Source of the DNA: Bacteroidales bacterium UBA4073
Lineage (GTDB): Bacteria > Bacteroidota > Bacteroidia > Bacteroidales > Tenuifilaceae
NCBI GenBank assembly: GCA_002383425.1
Contig: DFYV01000127.1
Location: forward strand, 421 to 6,875
Reading direction: 5' to 3'
Length of the DNA: 6,455 bases
Made by a program: the position numbers and the translations under genes. Of the stretch, positions 5,132 through 6,455 are shown one piece after another. How positions within the stretch are numbered: the first letter of the stretch is position 1; the number at the start of each line of letters is the position of its first letter. Under the pieces are notes generated by a model. It did not search any database and was not told the DNA's origin. It was given only the letters and a program-made list of their open reading frames with translations.

Positions 5132-6217
5132 ATGAAAAAGTTAATGTTGTTTCTGTTTCTATTATTTCCAGCTACATTACTTACCCAAGCATCTTCAAAT
5201 GACACAATTCCAGCATTTGTTGGGATTTGGTACATTCCACAAATGAGTTGGTTTGTTCATTACACGCAACATTCGGCAATTGGAAAGCCGCTAACCATCG
5301 ATTTCAAAACGTCGTCATTAACGAGCGTTGAGGGTAATTTTGCCATTCGCCGAGTTGGACTTCGACTTGGACTTAATGCTCAATTCGAGAATAATATAAT
5401 TAGCAAAGCATACCGGTGGGGTGGATACCTTGGATTTAAGGGTTACTGGTTAAAAATTCAAAGTTCAAAGATTTCCGGGACACTCCACTGGAACGGGGAA
5501 CTACCTCCGGGGGAATACTATAACCAGGTAGGTTTTAGTAGCAATTACTTTAATATAGACCTGCTTAAGAATTTCAAGAAAAAAAGGTATATCGACGGGA
5601 AATGGCAGGTGGACCAAACTGAGAACAATATGGGTTTCTACTGGGGAATTGGTTACACATCAATGGGGTTTCCAGTTGAAATTGCCACCTTAACCACTGA
5701 AGGAAATCCAAGTGAGGATTTGAAATTCGGAAAGCCAGCTTACGATTCACTATACAAAATAAATTCTTTTAACCTTAGCGGTGGCTTTGATTTACTCCGG
5801 CAGCTTTGCTATGTGGGAGCACGTCATGGATTAATACCTGGTCGCCCTCCCATGAAATTGGCTGTGTATGGTTCAACTGAAGATAGAATAGGTTTTGGTC
5901 CTGGCAAGCTTACATCGTATAGCATAAACATGGCCGAAGCGCTGAATCCTGGTCGGAAGGTTTCATCACCGGAATTTCTCAATGTGAATGTGCATTACTT
6001 CCTTTCGGTGGGCTTACGATACTACATTAAGACTGGGTCATCAGTAATGATTTTTGCGGCAGGTTACGACATTGAAGGGACTGCCTTTTTCCCATTTGGA
6101 GCCAATGCTAAAGATAAAGAGGATTTAGGTCTCGACTTTACAGGAATTCTACTTAATCATGGGTTTTCGTTTAAATTATACATTGCATTCGACCAGAGGT
6201 GGAACAGTAAAATATAG
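5132..6217 (+). CDS. Exported protein of unknown function, probable outer-membrane beta-barrel
   Basis: A complete 361-residue protein that I do not recognise as a named family. Residues 1-20 form a clear Sec signal peptide: MKK, then a leucine/phenylalanine-rich core, with a likely signal peptidase I cut after TQA (18-20). No lipobox cysteine is present; the only cysteine is C226. The mature part is rich in aromatic residues and glycine and shows repeated alternating hydrophobic/polar stretches typical of amphipathic beta strands, for example about 68-86, 94-110, 167-185, 283-300, 303-321 and 343-354. It has no hydrophobic helix after the signal peptide. This fits an outer-membrane barrel, though the chain does not end in phenylalanine; the last strand-like stretch stops at F353 before a polar tail (DQRWNSKI). 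Shorter charged stretches (about 146-165, 186-208, 324-332) could be loops or turns. It is divergent from dnaE and seems to stand alone, since a hairpin follows the stop codon. The start is supported by the signal peptide. Location is inference; function is unknown. Confidence 0.8.
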   Translation: MKKLMLFLFLLFPATLLTQASSNDTIPAFVGIWYIPQMSWFVHYTQHSAIGKPLTIDFKTSSLTSVEGNFAIRRVGLRLGLNAQFENNIISKAYRWGGYLGFKGYWLKIQSSKISGTLHWNGELPPGEYYNQVGFSSNYFNIDLLKNFKKKRYIDGKWQVDQTENNMGFYWGIGYTSMGFPVEIATLTTEGNPSEDLKFGKPAYDSLYKINSFNLSGGFDLLRQLCYVGARHGLIPGRPPMKLAVYGSTEDRIGFGPGKLTSYSINMAEALNPGRKVSSPEFLNVNVHYFLSVGLRYYIKTGSSVMIFAAGYDIEGTAFFPFGANAKDKEDLGLDFTGILLNHGFSFKLYIAFDQRWNSKI

Positions 6218-6229
6218 AGATAGGTCAGA

Positions 6230-6256
6230 TAAAACCGTTTGCTTTTACAGGTTTTA
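6230..6256 (+). terminator. Weak terminator-like hairpin after the barrel gene
   Basis: TAAAACC (6230-6236) pairs perfectly with GGTTTTA (6250-6256) over a 13-nt loop, beginning 12 nt past the stop codon. The stem has only two G-C pairs, and the closest T-run (about 6265-6270) is several bases downstream, so it is a poor intrinsic terminator by sequence. TAAAA at 6230-6234 could also pair with TTTTA at 6243-6247, giving a competing fold. Position is the main support. Confidence 0.35.
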
Positions 6257-6383
6257 ATATTAAGTTTTTAGTTACTCATTATTAGGTAATATAGTTTCAA
6301 TAAAAATAGCTGGAGGAAATTTGCTAAATATAAGTGTTGCCCCATGCGTGAAAATTGTCATATCTATAATGCATAAACATCAG

Positions 6384-6404
6384 CTACTCACTATTCGCTA
6401 CTAT
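6384..6404. repeat. Short three-unit heptad repeat (CTAYTCR family)
   Basis: CTACTCA (6384-6390), CTATTCG (6391-6397) and CTACTAT (6398-6404) are three contiguous 7-bp variants in the AT-rich non-coding tail that follows the barrel gene. The unit length equals that of the array at 17-100, but the unit differs. I recall related GTGAGTAGCGAATAG-like intergenic repeats in Bacteroidota. I see no gene, RNA or clear promoter in the rest of 6257-6455. Confidence 0.55.
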
Positions 6405-6455
6405 TTTCATCTTTTTAAATTTATAAAAGTTATTAATTTTCATATTTTATTTTTT

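Noticed and set aside
6280..6291. Palindrome TATTAGGTAATA in the 3' tail
   Set aside because: It is short and almost entirely A/T, with no gene start nearby for it to regulate.

Overview
The window looks like an ordinary chromosomal stretch from a member of the Bacteroidota, probably the Bacteroidia (Bacteroidales/Marinilabiliales side). This is inference from several signs. The DNA is moderately AT-rich. No gene has a Shine-Dalgarno sequence in front of it. The replicative polymerase carries the coiled-coil insertion I associate with this phylum. The start region holds in-phase 7-bp repeats of the AATTACG and AAGGTTC kinds, next to a GCCCTGAG..TCGAAGGG-type repeat, a combination I remember from Bacteroidota intergenic DNA. 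No species can be named from the sequence alone.

Layout. Bases 1-179 are non-coding: a 12-unit heptad array (17-100), a REP-like element (97-116) and an A/T-only inverted repeat (129-156). Three genes then lie on the minus strand, read right to left: dnaE (4843-1214, DNA polymerase III alpha), a thioredoxin (1139-822) and a LOG-family phosphoribohydrolase (755-180). A candidate Bacteroidota-type promoter sits between dnaE and the thioredoxin gene. A convincing intrinsic terminator follows the thioredoxin gene and ends only 12 nt before the LOG start codon. A 288-bp divergent intergenic region (4844-5131), rich in TACC/GGTA motifs and small dyads, separates dnaE from a plus-strand gene (5132-6217). 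That gene encodes an exported, probably outer-membrane beta-barrel protein that I do not recognise. The last 238 bp are AT-rich and non-coding, with a weak terminator-like hairpin (6230-6256) and a short three-unit heptad repeat (6384-6404).

How the genes relate. dnaE copies the chromosome, thioredoxin keeps cytosolic proteins reduced (including ribonucleotide reductase in many bacteria), and LOG-family enzymes release the base from nucleoside monophosphates. The three share a loose nucleotide/DNA theme, but the terminator inside the cluster argues against one simple operon. I found no mobile element, CRISPR array, RNA gene, defence system or obviously new multi-gene system. The items most worth a second look are the phase-locked heptad array, the intact PHP metal site and coiled-coil insertion of DnaE, the terminator placed against the LOG start codon, and the orphan barrel protein.
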